Below are positions 9,764 to 20,573 of a stretch of 64,000 nucleotides of DNA, one piece after another; the stretch's first letter is position 1; every line of letters begins with the position of its first letter. The notes beneath the pieces are model-generated. The model had not been told where the DNA came from. It did not search any database and saw only the letters and a list, made by a program, of their open reading frames with translations. The position numbers and the translations under genes are program-made. This DNA is from Halichoerus grypus (Eukaryota; Chordata; Mammalia; Carnivora; Phocidae): the NCBI RefSeq assembly GCF_964656455.1, contig NC_135719.1, forward strand, positions 67,816,283 through 67,880,282. The letters run 5' to 3'.

Positions 9764-11545
9764 CAGTGAAAAAAGAACATTTCTGCCTCAGAAATAAATG
9801 GTTCAGAAAGGATCAAAGAGATTGAGCAATTATATGAACAATTATATGCCAACAAACTGAATAACCTAGAATAACTGGGTAAATTTCTAGAAACATACAA
9901 GTATATGACCAAGACTAAATCTTGAAGAAGTAGAAAGTCTGAACAAATCTATAACTTGTATGGAGATTGAATCAGTAATCAAAAACCTCCCAATGAAGAA
10001 AAGCTCAGGACCAGCTGGCATCACTGATGAATTCTACCAAATATTTAAAGAAGAATTAATTAATGCCAATCATTCTCAAACTCTTCCAAAAAACTGAAGC
10101 AGAGGGAACATTTCTAAACTCATAATAGGAGGCCAGCATTTCCCCAATGCCAAAGCCAGGCAAAGACACCACAACAAAAGAAAATTACAGGTTGGTATCC
10201 CTGATGAATATAAATGTGAAAATCTTCAACAAAATACCAGCAAACTGAATCCAACAACACATTAAAAGGATCATTCAGCATGACCAAGTGAGATTTATCC
10301 CTGGCATACAAGGATGGTTCAACATACAAAAATCAATTAATGTGATGTACCACATTAACAATACAGGATAAAAATCACATGATTGTCTTAATAGATACAG
10401 TAAAAGTATTTGACAAAATTCACCACCCTTAAACCACACATAAAAACAACTCAAAATAGATTAAAGACCTGAAACTGTAAAACTCCTAGGAGAAAACAGA
10501 GGGGAAAAGTTTTGTGACATAGGTCATGGCAATGGATATGACAGCAAAAGCAAAAATAGACAATGGGGTCTATATCAAACTAAAAAAGCTTCTGCACAGC
10601 AAAGAAAATAACAGTGAAAAGTCAACCTATGGAACACAAGAAAATATTTGCAAACAATATATCTGATAAGAGGTTGATCTGCAAAATATATATTAAAAAA
10701 ATTCAATAGCAAAAACACTCCTTAAAAAAGGGTTAAGGATCTGAATAGATATTTTCAAAGAAAACATAAATGGCCAACAAATATATGAAAAAAATGTTCA
10801 CCATCATTAATCATCAGTGAAATGCAAATCAAAACCACAATGAGGTATCACTTTATACCTGTCAAGATAGCTATTATAAAAAACAAAAGACGATAAGTGT
10901 TGGTGACAGTTTGGAGAATTTGGAACACTTGTGCATTGTTGGTGGGAATACAAAACGGTGCAGCCACTTTGGAACACAGTATCAGAGTTTCTCAAGAAAT
11001 TAAAGATAGAACTACCGTATGATTCAACAGTTCCACTTCTGTGTATTTATTCAGAATCAAAATCAGGATCTTGAAGAGATATCAGCACTCCTGTGTTCAT
11101 TTCCAGTAGCCATGATGTGGAAACAATCTAAATGTCCATCAACAGATGAATGGATGAAGAAAACGTATTATATACGTGCAATAGATTATTTTTCAGACTT
11201 TAAAAAGAAGGAAATTCTGCAATATGAAACAGGCATGAACTTTGAGGACATTATGCTAAGTGAAATAAGCCATCTCAAAAAGACAAATATTGCATGATTC
11301 CACTTATATGAGGTATCTAAAATAATAAAACTCCTAAGACAGTGGTCGCTAGGGGCGGGGATAAAGGAGAATTGGGGAGTCACTAATCAGTAGGCATAAA
11401 GTTGCATTAAGTAAGATGAGTAAGTTCTAGAGATCTGTTGTACAACATTGTACTTATAGTCAATAATGTACACTAAAAAATTTAACGGTAAATCTCATGT
11501 TCGGTGTTCCTAGCACAATAAAATAAAAGTTTAAAAAAGGAAAAA

Positions 11546-11784
11546 ATGGTAACTTCTGTGTTATGTGTATTTTACTACAGTAAATAAAAAGGAGAAATCA
11601 AGGTTTTTCAAGAACAGGCAGGATGAAAAGAATGCAAAGATAAAACAGTGACAGCGATACTTTAATGTGATTAGACAAAGTTCAAGCCATGTCCTCAGAG
11701 TTTAGAAATTAAAATGTAATTATTCAAGGAGAATGATAATTTAGGATGATAAAATACAGGAATAGTAATATGAAAATAACAATG
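11546..11784. other. Unique DNA
   Basis: No repeat or gene is recognised between the end of the second old L1 and a MIR fragment. Confidence 0.4.
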
Positions 11785-11845
11785 GTAGCTAACATTTATT
11801 TAGTACATATTATGGACCAGACACTATGATGCATGTGTTATGTTT
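11785..11845 (-). mobile_element. MIR fragment
   Basis: TAACATTTATTTAGTACATATTATGGACCAGACACTATGATGCATG is the reversed 3' end of MIR. Only about 60 bases remain, directly against the hAT-like fragment. Confidence 0.65.
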
Positions 11846-12185
11846 GGTATTGCCAGATTTTTTTGGTAAAGGCCAGATAGTAAATATTTTTGGCTTTGCA
11901 GGACACATATAATTTCTTTTGCATATCATTCTCTGTTTTGGTTTGTTTGATGTGTTTGTTTCATTTTTACAACCTTTTTTTTCAATGTTATGTTTGTCAC
12001 CATACATTACATCATTAGTGTTCCATGATTCATTGTTTGTGTGTAACACCCAGTGCTCCATTCAGTACGTGCCCTCCTTAATACAACCTTTTAAAAAGTG
12101 AAAACTATCTCAGCTTGAGGGCTATGCAAAAACAACCTGCAGGCTGGACGTGGCCTGGGCCTCTAATGTGCCTACCCCTGGTCTA
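11846..12185 (+). mobile_element. hAT-type non-autonomous DNA transposon relic
   Basis: The left part reads GGCCAGATAGTAAATATTTTTGGCTTTGCAGG and the right part CAGGCTGGACGTGGCCTGGG...CCTACCCCTGGTCTAGA. Both are hallmarks of a well-known mammalian hAT MITE family that ends in CCGACCCCTG. A short reversed L1 tail splits it at 11980-12082. I give the class but not the exact family name. Confidence 0.6.
11980..12082 (-). mobile_element. Very short young L1 3' end
   Basis: About 103 bases, the reverse of the young L1 tail (CCATGATTCATTGTTTG, CACCCAGTGCTCCATTCAG). Perfect target duplication ACAACCTTTT lies at 11969-11978 and 12083-12092. The element is cut to its last 100 bases. Confidence 0.92.
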
Positions 12186-12696
12186 GACCTCGAGTTTTTG
12201 ATTTCAGCACGTATGACTATTTAACAAAATTCAAACGAATTGTATATCCCTGAAAAGTTTGTAGAAAATACCAAAGGCAAATGTAACTTGAGAATTAATT
12301 GTATTTCCATGGCTTTTGTTGCTGTAGGAAGGATGATATCACCACATTAAAGAAATAATTCAACTCATCTACCACACTACCACTATAACCAAGTCCATAT
12401 TACTTTCCAATCCTGGACTTCATGCAGCATATTTTAAGGACACTAATTTTTAATGTACGTTCAACATGTAAAAATAACTTCAGCGTTCCTATTTTTAAAA
12501 CCTCATTATCATTTTTTATAATCTAATAGAATGTTAAAAAATTTATCAGTTGGATTCCAATCATGCAGCTTCATCAGAGCTGTCGCTTTTTATTCCTTCT
12601 CTAATCACATAACATCTGAGCAGCATTTTTAAGCCAATTACTACAAAGCAAGAGTTCCAAAGGAGGAGGGAGGAGAGGAGAGTAAAAAAGAGTACA
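12186..12696. other. Unique DNA, source of a local duplication
   Basis: The stretch has no recognised repeat. Blocks 12248-12300 and 12518-12712 reappear, joined together and apparently unchanged, at 13274-13521. The second block runs 16 bases into the SINE that begins at 12697. Confidence 0.8.
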
Positions 12697-12890
12697 GGGG
12701 CGCCTGGGTGGCTCAGTTGTTAAGTATGTGCCTTCGGCTCAGGTCATGATCCCAGGGTTCTGGGATCGAGCCCTGCATTGGGCTCCCTGCTCCATGGGAA
12801 GCCTGCTTCTCCCTCTCCCACTCCCCCTGCTTGTGTTCCCTCTCTCACTGTGTCTCTCTCTGTCAAATAAATAAATAAAATAAAATAAAA
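12697..12890 (+). mobile_element. SINEC, young copy
   Basis: Full-length head GGGGCGCCTGGGTGGCTCAG and young-type tail. The end is (AAAT)n then (AAAAT)n and A-tail. Flanks AAAAAGAGTACA and AAAAAAAGTACA are the target duplication. Its first 16 bases were copied into the duplicate ending at 13521, so this insertion came before the duplication. Confidence 0.95.
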
Positions 12891-13019
12891 AAAGTACATG
12901 AGGATTGAGCATGACAAAAAGATGGGAGTGGGGTAGGAAAGAATTGTCAAAATTATGCCTTTCATACCCAAAAGATCAATTTCTTTCTTTCTTTTTTTTT
13001 TTTTGAAAATTTTATTCTT

Positions 13020-13218
13020 TTTTTTTTTTTAAGATTTTATTTATTTATTTGACAGAGAGAGACACAGTGAGAGCAGGATCACAAGCAGGGGGAGAGGAAG
13101 AGGGAGAAACAGGCTTCCCGCGGAGCAGGGAGCCCGATGCGGGGCTCGATCCCAGGACCCTGGGATCATGACCTGAGCCGAAGGCACACGCTTAACGACT
13201 GAGCCACCCAGGCGCCCC
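13020..13218 (-). mobile_element. SINEC inside the old SINE
   Basis: Full-length young reversed SINE. Perfect 16-base target duplication TGAAAATTTTATTCTT lies at 13004-13019 and 13219-13234. It landed in the T-rich tail of the old SINE. Confidence 0.97.
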
Positions 13219-13273
13219 TGAAAATTTTATTCTTAAGTAATCTCTACACCCAACATGCAGCTCGAACTCACAA

Positions 13274-13521
13274 CCCTGAAAAGTTTGTAGAAAATACCAA
13301 AGGCAAATGTAACTTGAGAATTAATTATAATCTAATAGAATGTTAAAAAATTTATCAGTTGGATTCCAATCATGCAGCTTCATCAGAGCTGTCGCTTTTT
13401 ATTCCTTCTCTAATCACATAACATCTGAGCAGCATTTTTAAGCCAATTACTACAAAGCAAGAGTTCCAAAGGAGGAGGGAGGAGAGGAGAGTAAAAAAGA
13501 GTACAGGGGCGCCTGGGTGGC
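13274..13521 (+). repeat. Composite local duplication, 248 bp
   Basis: Positions 13274-13326 copy 12248-12300 and positions 13327-13521 copy 12518-12712. By eye I find no mismatch. The 217 bases between the two source blocks are absent. Junction overlaps are short: CCCTGA at the left (shared with the old SINE), TT inside. The duplicate replaces the centre of an old SINE. Confidence 0.9.
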
Positions 13522-13550
13522 CAGCCAGGCACCCCTAAAAGATCAATTTC

Positions 13551-13908
13551 TATTTAGGATTTGTTCACACTTTTGGCCTTCAGTGACATTCTCGTTTTTG
13601 GTTATGTTTGTGCAGAGTCACTTTTGGCTTCTTTATTATTTCTCATAAGACTGGTCCTGTTTTGTGCTTTATGACCACCTTGCCTTTTCTTTTGCTGCTC
13701 TGTCTCCAGCAGTTTTCTCTAGGTAAGGCTAAAGTTGTATTTTCATTTGCCCATTACCCTTCCCAAACACTTTAACTTTCATATGAATAAAAATACATTT
13801 TATAATTTAAGAAACAAACACTCCCATGTACCGTTATATTGAGATCCGGGGTCCTCGAGGGTCCCTGAGACCTGAGTCCTCAGGGTCACAGCTTTTTTAT
13901 TTTTTTTG
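13551..13908. other. Unique DNA
   Basis: No repeat or gene is recognised. A GC-richer patch lies near 13845-13890 (GGGGTCCTCGAGGGTCCCTGAG). GTCACAGCT occurs three times around here (13884, 13910, 14079); the last two are the L1 target copies. Confidence 0.4.
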
Positions 13909-13924
13909 AGTCACAGCTATTTTT

Positions 13925-14077
13925 TTTAAATTTATTTTTTTATTTTACATTTTTAAAAATTTTATTTTGTTATGTTAAACACCATACATTATATCATTAG
14001 TTTTTGATGTAGTGTTCCATGATTCATTGTTTGCGTATAACACCCAGTGCTCCATTCAGTATGTGCTCTCTTTAATA
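13925..14077 (-). mobile_element. Short young L1 3' end
   Basis: Reverse of the young L1 tail, about 153 bases, with target duplication AGTCACAGCTATTTT at 13909-13923 and 14078-14092. Same lineage as the tails at 11980, 55488, 58136 and 62590. Confidence 0.93.
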
Positions 14078-14126
14078 AGTCACAGCTATTTTGTTAGTAA
14101 TGCTAAAAGTTATTTACCTTTCTTTC

Positions 14127-14223
14127 CTCAGCAAGGAGTGGGCTTCTCTCTCTCCCTCTGTCCCTCCCTGCCCTGCTTTTGTGCTTGCTCACTCTCAAAG
14201 AAATAAAATCTTAAAAATAAATA
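14127..14223 (+). mobile_element. SINEC 3' fragment
   Basis: Only the 3' half remains: AGCAAGGAGTGGGCTTCTC, TCCCTCTGTCCC, then AAATAAAATCTTAAAAATAAATA. The tRNA-like head is missing. It abuts an old L1 3' end. Confidence 0.7.
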
Positions 14224-14518
14224 GGGGTTGATAAAAGGGTACCAACTTTCAGCTATAAGATGAATCAGGTCTGAGGATCTAATGTAAAACATGGTGACTA
14301 TAGTTGATAGCACTCTATTGTGTAATTGAAATTTAATAGAATTGAACTTAAATGTTCTCACCAAAAAAAAAAAAAAGTGAGGTGATGGATGTGTTAATTA
14401 ACTAGATGGAGGGATCCTTTCACCATGTATATGCATATGAAATCAGCACAACATACTCTTCAAATATCTTACAATGTTATATTCAGTTATACCTCAGCAA
14501 AGCTGAAATTTTAAAAAA
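14224..14518 (+). mobile_element. Old L1 3' end (L1MA/MB-like)
   Basis: 3' UTR sequence with TAAAACATGGTGACTATAG, GTGATGGATGTGTTAATTAAC and ATACCTCAGCAAAGCTG, typical of middle-aged mammalian L1 3' ends. The inner A-run (14361-14374) is part of the element. Confidence 0.8.
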
Positions 14519-15060
14519 GATCTCATAGTTCAGTGGAGAACACAGACTCCTCAAAGCGTAAGTGTAGTTGGAGGCAGTAAGTGCAAAGATATTCCCTATC
14601 ATGGGAATCCAGAAGGAAGGATTTTTAACTAATTGTGAGTATGGTGCTGGTGGTAGAAGGGATCAGTGAGAAGTAGGAGTCATATCTGTTAAGATTTTCT
14701 GGAGGAGGTAACCACCGAACCAGTGATTTTAAAGATCAGAATGAGTCAGCTGGGTCATGGACTGTGATAGGCATTCTCAAGCAAAGGAATGGAAGTGAAG
14801 AGTGCAGTGCGTGCAAACAGCACAAGCAGGGCTGTGTTACTGTGTGTAGTATCAGTCTCAGGGAGAAGTGGAGCCAAAGCTAGAGAGGTGGCAGGAACCA
14901 GCGCTTAGCCATTTTTGGCCTTTTAGGAGTTTGGACTTCATCCTTAGAGGAAAGGAAGTGCCATCTTTTTTTTTTTTTTTTTTTTTTTTTTAGCACTTAT
15001 TTGGTTTTATTGCTTCTTTCTACACATAAGAGTTTGGTTTATTAAAATAGTGTTAATTGT
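14519..15060. other. Unique DNA with a 26-T run
   Basis: No gene is seen. A homopolymer of 26 T lies at 14966-14991 and is not clearly attached to a SINE or L1, so it may be the tail of an unrecognised reversed retrocopy or a simple repeat. Confidence 0.4.
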
Positions 15061-15064
15061 TGAG

Positions 15065-15255
15065 TGTCAGATTAGCTTCTAAACATGTCACATATGTCGA
15101 CACTTTACATACATACTCATTTTACTTCTGAGAAAAATGAAAGCTCAAAGAAGTTTAGGATGCATAGCTGTCTGGAGGGTGAAATGATATTTAAGTCCAA
15201 GCAGCCCTGCTCCAGAATCGGCACTCTTCACTGATACGCTATAGCACCTCTCCAT
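15065..15255 (-). mobile_element. MIR, long copy
   Basis: Reverse MIR with a TACATACTCATTTTACTTCTG block, GAAAGCTCAAAGAAGTTTAGG, then AAGCAGCCCTGCTCCAGAATC and ACGCTATAGCACCTC at its tRNA-like end. Confidence 0.75.
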
Positions 15256-16429
15256 ACAAACAAAAGGAAAAGGGTAAAGGGCAGAGAGGTGAACAACTAG
15301 TTACAAAACTGTTCTCAGAAATGAAAACTAACACTGTGAATGTGCTATGAACTACCAAAGTGTGCATTTTGAAGGGGTGAAATTTCTCGTCACGTGTTTT
15401 ATCTCAGTAAAGTAAGACCCTGTGTTGAGAGGCATAGAGTTTTACAGATACAACTCAGATAATGAAAGTAAGTCTCTGACTTACATTCTAACAATAAAAC
15501 CCTTCTATTAACATTTGATGATAGACATTTAGCAAATGGGAACTTAATAGGCTTCTGTGAAAACGTGAAATTTGAAGCTCCCTTGGGAGCTTCAAATGCA
15601 GGTTATGAGGCATATGTGTAAATTGGGTCACAGCCCTCTACTTGGTTATATGTGGAAATTCAAAGATTTCTGCAGTGAATGTGTATAAAATAAGCTTGTT
15701 CCGTATCTTAACTTTGCCTTTCTCTTTACTTTTCTACCCCTGACCTTCCCATGGATTCTCTACTTCATGTTGTCCACATATGGATTTATGTTTTTGCTTT
15801 AAAATCAAATGCTTAATGTCTTTTAATGTCTGCTTATAAATACTAGTTTCTCCTCAGCTCTGTGATAACCTTGAAAAAAGGAGGTAGAAAAATCAGCTTT
15901 AGTACATATTTGTATTGTTCCTTAGTGAAAAACATTTTTGAAACTTTAAAATTTTTTTAGGAAAACATTTAACTTTATTTTTCTGTGAAACAGAATTTAA
16001 CCATAGCTTTTTAAACACAGTAATACACTTAATGGGAAAGAATTGTGTGGTAAATATTCACCATCCATTTAGTTCTAATGAGCAGTAATGATGATGTGTT
16101 TTCTTGTTAAAGCTAATGAATGTTAAAAGTATTTCCATTTTTTGAAAGGCAAAACTGAGAATTGCTAGAGCTAAGCAGGATAGCCAGGAGAGAAAGAATG
16201 ACAGGCAAAAAATAAAGAGTGGAAAGACCAACAAATCTTTAAATCCTCAGCTCAGTAAGAAAGGACAAAACATGTTACCAAATCTGCATTTTTTTTTTTT
16301 TTGCAGACATTTAAATCTAACTGTGATAGTTTCTTACAACTAGCACATTTATTTTTAAGAAATTCTGTTTCCAGATCTTTGAAATAATTTGATCATCTTC
16401 AGACTACTATATATGGGTGGTACTAATAT
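15256..16429. other. Unique DNA with a 28-base hairpin
   Basis: Nothing coding is seen. A perfect inverted repeat with 13-base arms and a TT loop lies at 15570-15597. A 14-T run at about 16290-16303 is bracketed by TCTGCA and TGCAGA. Confidence 0.45.
15570..15597. repeat. Perfect hairpin, 13-base arms, 2-base loop
   Basis: The arms are ATTTGAAGCTCCC and GGGAGCTTCAAAT around TT. There is no following T-run and no promoter, so it is not a terminator. It could simply be a chance palindrome in unique DNA. Confidence 0.85.
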
Positions 16430-16908
16430 GAAAGTTTTAGCAGCATTATATAACAGCCAAAAAGCAGAAACAATCCAAATGTCCATCAACTGAGAAATGG
16501 GTGAATAAAATGTGGTATATCCATACAATGGACTATTACTTGGCAATAAGAGGAAATATATGCTGCAACATGGATGAGCCTTGAAAACATTATGCTAATT
16601 GAGATAAACCAATCACAGAAGACCACATATTGTTTGATTCTGTTTGTATGAAATGTCCTATATAGGCAAATCCATGCGGATAGAAAGTGGATTAATGGTT
16701 GTCTAGGGCTGAGGGAGAGAGGATTTGGGGAAATGGGGAGTGACTGCTAATGGGTGCAGGACTTCTTCTGGGGATGATAAAAGTGTTCTAAAATGGATTG
16801 TGCCAAAGTTTGCACAATTCTGTGTGTGTATATACTAAAAACCACTGAATTATATGCTTTAAATGAGTGAATTATGTAGCGGGTGAGTTATATATAAATA
16901 AAGCTGTT
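16430..16908 (+). mobile_element. Old L1 3' end (L1MC/ME-like)
   Basis: ORF2 C-terminal remnant (CAATCCAAATGTCCATCAAC, TGGACTATTACTTGGCAATAAG, ATTATGCTAATTGAGATAAACC), then the 3' UTR with GTTGTCTAGGGCTGAGGGAG and AATTATATGCTTTAAATGAGTG. Its start is truncated; the ending is near AAATAAAGCTG. An ATCT-rich run follows at 16911-16932. Confidence 0.85.
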
Positions 16909-16932
16909 TGATCTATCCATCTATCTGTATCT

Positions 16933-18477
16933 CAGAGCAATAACTTGAATACTGAAAAGTTTGAAAATGCATGTTGTGAGGGGAGGTACAGGGACAAAGA
17001 CTGTAGAGTACAGAATATGTCTAATCGGAACTATTCCATAAAACATCACAATTTGAATAGAAGGATTTTTCCCCTCTTGCAGGGTAAAAACCCTACATCT
17101 CATGGTCATCTTCTTAATATTTAATTCCTATTTTCTCTCTTTCTGGAGAAACTTTGGACTCTGACGGAGCTCTCATTCTATACTGACCTGAGGTCTCAGA
17201 GGCTAGCACTGTTGTAGCTGATGAGTCAAATGGACACCCCGGCTGGCTGTGTTCCCAAGGCTATAGTGAGATTAGGGAAAATGTCATGAGGACAATCCAT
17301 CAGATGTATCAGGTACAAAGAGGTTTTTCTTCCTGGTTGACCATAGGTGTCTTCTTGCCTAGTCTCTCTTTCTTTGAACAACAGAAGGAAAATTTCCCTA
17401 TCAAATCTGTTGGGATTGTCTTCCCTTCCCTCTCCCAGTATCCCAGAGTATGACAGTAGGCAAAGCTTTTACTCCAAAGTTGTCATCATCTTTTATCCAT
17501 TTCCCTTCTTCATTCCTTTTAGGTTTCCAAGCCTTGGACCCAAAGTTTGTGACTGGTGAGCTTTAGTGATTTGTTCACTCTTCCAGGCACACAGTAGAGC
17601 TGAAGGCACAGCCACTTTCTTTGTCCCATTGCTTGTCTAAGTGATCCCCAAGTGAGTCAGTGAGCTCTTAAGTCCAGCTCTAACCAGCCACTTGGTTAGT
17701 GGGGTAGGTAGGCGGTGGACTGGAAAACCTTTGGAACTCTCACAAAGTTACCTTTGAAATACTCTTGTCTGCAGTACAGTATGGAAGTCTGCTTGGGAGT
17801 TGCTGAAAAGATTCTCATCTTTAAACAAACAAGCAAAAACAAAATGAAACAACAAAAAAACCCCTACATTTCGTTCCAAGCTAGGTCAATTTCTTTGTTT
17901 CCTTTTCCTATCAAAGAGTAGTCTATTTAGGAGGTCTTCATTTCTTTACCTTGATTTCTCCATGCTAGGTCTGTTACCAGGAATAACATTCTTATAGATT
18001 GGGGATCTCCTTCATTCCAAAACCCTATTCCTCATTTTATTTGACTTCAGTGGTAACACTCCTGACCACTCCCTTTTCTGAACTTTCTCTTCCTTTGATT
18101 GGAACCCAACTAATGCATATTGGATTCAATTATATTTTCTCACACTGAAGTATCCAGGCTTGCTTCTTACCTTTCAGCTGATCCATCTTTGTTTCTTGCA
18201 ATGCACTGCATATTTCTTTCATCCCCTAATTGGAGTATTTTTTCAAGGCTCTACATGGTGGTAACTGACCATCTGCATCTTGTTTATATTTAGACCTTGT
18301 GGTCCAGGGTAGTAGGTGTGTCCAAGAGGTTAAAGGTATCTGCAAAAAATGCATAATGGTGCCAAGCAGGATGCTCCTGCCATTGAGTGTGATGTGGCAG
18401 TCACTATAAAAATCAATTACTGTGACTTTCCTACAAGTCAGTAGTGCAAAGCTTTTCAGCCCTGCAGACTTTAACCC
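16933..18477. other. Unique DNA, repeat-poor
   Basis: I find no SINE, L1 or gene. One acceptor-like tract (TTTTTCCCCTCTTGCAG at 17067-17083) is followed by an open stretch of only a few codons. This begins a long interval without young retroelements that runs to 24151. Confidence 0.5.
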
Positions 18478-18640
18478 AGGGTTCTCTAGACTTTAGAGAA
18501 CTCAGAATCATTAAGGATAATGGTTCAAATAGATTTCTGTACCCACTCCAAAATACTTTAAGTGGGTCCCAGGAATCTACAGTTTTAAAAAGCATCCAAG
18601 TGATTCTGATGCAGTTGGTCCAGCTATCATTCTTAGAGGA
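18478..18640 (+). mobile_element. MER5A-like hAT MITE
   Basis: Starts AGGGTTCTCTAGACTTTAG and passes through TCAGAATCATTAAGG to GTGATTCTGATGCAGTTGGTCC, the classic MER5A order, in sense orientation. The right edge is approximate. Confidence 0.75.
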
Positions 18641-20424
18641 AACAATGCCCTTTCCTTTAGTTATAGGCTACATCCCTAGAGAATAAAGGTTGAACTAATA
18701 GTAATTTGCAAAATATTTTATAAGTTGCCTAAGACCTGGAATGTATCTGTTTCTGAAATAATAGTACTCACCACCTTATATTTGTTCATCCTCACTCTGG
18801 AAAAAAATACATTCATTTCCATTCTTTCTAGTGAAGATCTAAAAGAAGCAGGCAACCAGTTCTCACTGTCAGTCTATTTCCACCTTCACAGGAGTTTCAG
18901 AATCATCTGTAAGAGGCCTGGAATCCAGAAGCACCCAAGGGAATTAGCAACAAGAAATATATAGTAAGTAGGTTAGTTAATGAGGTTATGGTGTTAGGTG
19001 TTGTTTCACATTAAGATATTTCACTACACATGCATTTTGGCGGAAACATGTATATCCTCTAATATTTTGACTTGATTTGGTTTGATTTCATACATTGCCT
19101 GCTATCCACAAGCTTTCTTGGTGCTCCTTTTCCTGGTGGGAGAAAGCCTCACAGAATTATGTAAGTAGCTGCCCAGCTCCTCAGCTGGTTTCTCCAGCGT
19201 GGCATCACAAGTCCTGAAGGACTACTTTATAGCGGCAGGAGCTAGTTCTCTTGTCTAGGCCCTTTAGCCTAACAAATATAAAGAACCCAGAAAAACCAGG
19301 ATTCTTTTCTTATAGCAACTTCTTTGGCAGGTAGAATCTTCAGCTCAGAAGTCAAGCTGCCTTGGCTCACATCTGCCTTGGGAGATATCACCTTCTCACA
19401 TGGTATCTCATTGACACGGTTGTCTTGTCTTGTTACAAGAGATCTTGGTTGCAGAGTGAGGTCACTAAGATTAATAATGTAGGAGTGGTTTTTAGTTCAG
19501 AGGAGCAACTTGTCAATAGCTTGTATTTTTAAATGTTGTGCTAGGAGAAAGTATGTTGTGTTCATAGAGTATGTGTTTTATTATTAGTGACTTGAATGCA
19601 TCCATGAGCACTTTGATATACTCTAATTATTTCTAGTACTATGGATTCCATTTTCTACTAGGTGACAGTGTGGATGTTTGGAATGCAAATTTGTGAATAA
19701 GGAGGCATCAAATATAATCAGGGTGACTGGATTTCAGCTCTAGTGAGTAAAATTTAAACTCCCCCTCCCTCCATCTTTTAAGATGAAAAACTTTGGAATA
19801 TACTCTAATGTTGTGTTCCTGCTGTGGCTAGACTCAGAGTTTAGGGTTTTCTTCAGAGTGTTAGTTAAATACTCTAAATTAAATCACCAAGAGGCAAAGT
19901 CAGCAAAAATTGCTTACTCAGAATAGTTTGGTTAAACTCACACAAGATTATCTTTTTAGATGTCGTGGAACTCTTTGTGATTCTTTATAAGAGTATTCAG
20001 GATTGTTTAGATGTGCTTCCAATGCCTGGAATAGTCTTATGACTACCTCCCTAGCAAGCCTGAAACCAGCCCATAGCTGGGCCACCTCTCCATGGTAGTT
20101 GCAAGCGGACAACCAAAGATAATGCTTTTGTATCTTGGATACTTGGTAAGCTTTGGCAACAAACAATCTCCATCTCTCCTAAGGGAGTCAGCATATCAAG
20201 CTAATTTTGAGGAAAGCAGAGTAGAATGATGGGTGTGAGTCAGAATAAGGGCCAAGATTCCCAGTGTTGCTTCTTTTCCCCATTCTCTACAACTGAGGAC
20301 TGAACTTTCCTTCAGCGGTGTTTTTTTCCATAATTGTGTGATGGGAATTCCATGTGTGTCAGAGAAATTACTTTGACCTCCCAAGGGAGGTCATGGTAGA
20401 AGGCCTTGTTTCCATACTCGAAAT
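18641..20424. other. Unique DNA
   Basis: No repeat family or convincing exon is recognised. Open frames at 18725-18964 (+) and 19948-20166 (-) have no domain or splice context that I can support. Confidence 0.45.
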
Positions 20425-20573
20425 GCAGTCCCTGGATCAGCAGCACCGCATCATCTGGTAGCTTGTTACACTGCATAAATTCTGGCCTCATCCCAGACCT
20501 ACTGAATCAGAATCTCTCTTTTAACAAGATCACCAGGTGATCTGTATACTTTTAGAGTTTGAGAAACACTGAC
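20425..20573 (-). mobile_element. MER5A-like hAT MITE
   Basis: Reverse copy: GCAGTCCCTGGATCAGCAGCA, CTGAATCAGAATCTCT, then GATCACCAGGTGATCTG and TTTGAGAAACACTGA. Nearly complete. Confidence 0.85.

Larger units (their letters stand above)
7791..11545 (+). mobile_element. Second old L1, sense, with five nested insertions
   Basis: The element starts in ORF2 (TTCCCAAGTGCACACAGAAC, about 7890) and continues through RT-region sequence at 9800-10430, where GAAGAAAAGCTCAGGACCAG matches the other old L1. The C-terminal part runs at 10440-11300 and the 3' UTR ends near 11545 (CACAATAAAATAAAAG). Codons are broken throughout, and sequence is missing between about 10430 and 10440. Inserts are SINEs at 8077, 9021, 9162 and 9592 and an inverted L1 at 8269. 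Joining the outer pieces across each target duplication restores continuous L1 sequence, which proves nesting. Confidence 0.85.
12985..13535 (-). mobile_element. Old tRNA-only SINE broken by a SINE and a duplication
   Basis: The remains of one reversed SINE of the short tRNA-only type: T-tail with CTTT runs (12985-13003), TAAGTAATCTCTACACCCAAC and CTCGAACTCACAACCCTGA (about 13235-13279), and the head end CAGCCAGGCACCCC (13522-13535). The outer flanks AAAAGATCAATTTCT at 12970-12984 and 13536-13550 are its target duplication. The middle is replaced by a young SINE (13020-13218) and by the 248-bp duplicate. Confidence 0.8.

Noticed and set aside
15570..15597. Transcription terminator
   Set aside because: Rho-independent terminators are bacterial, and there is no T-run after the stem.
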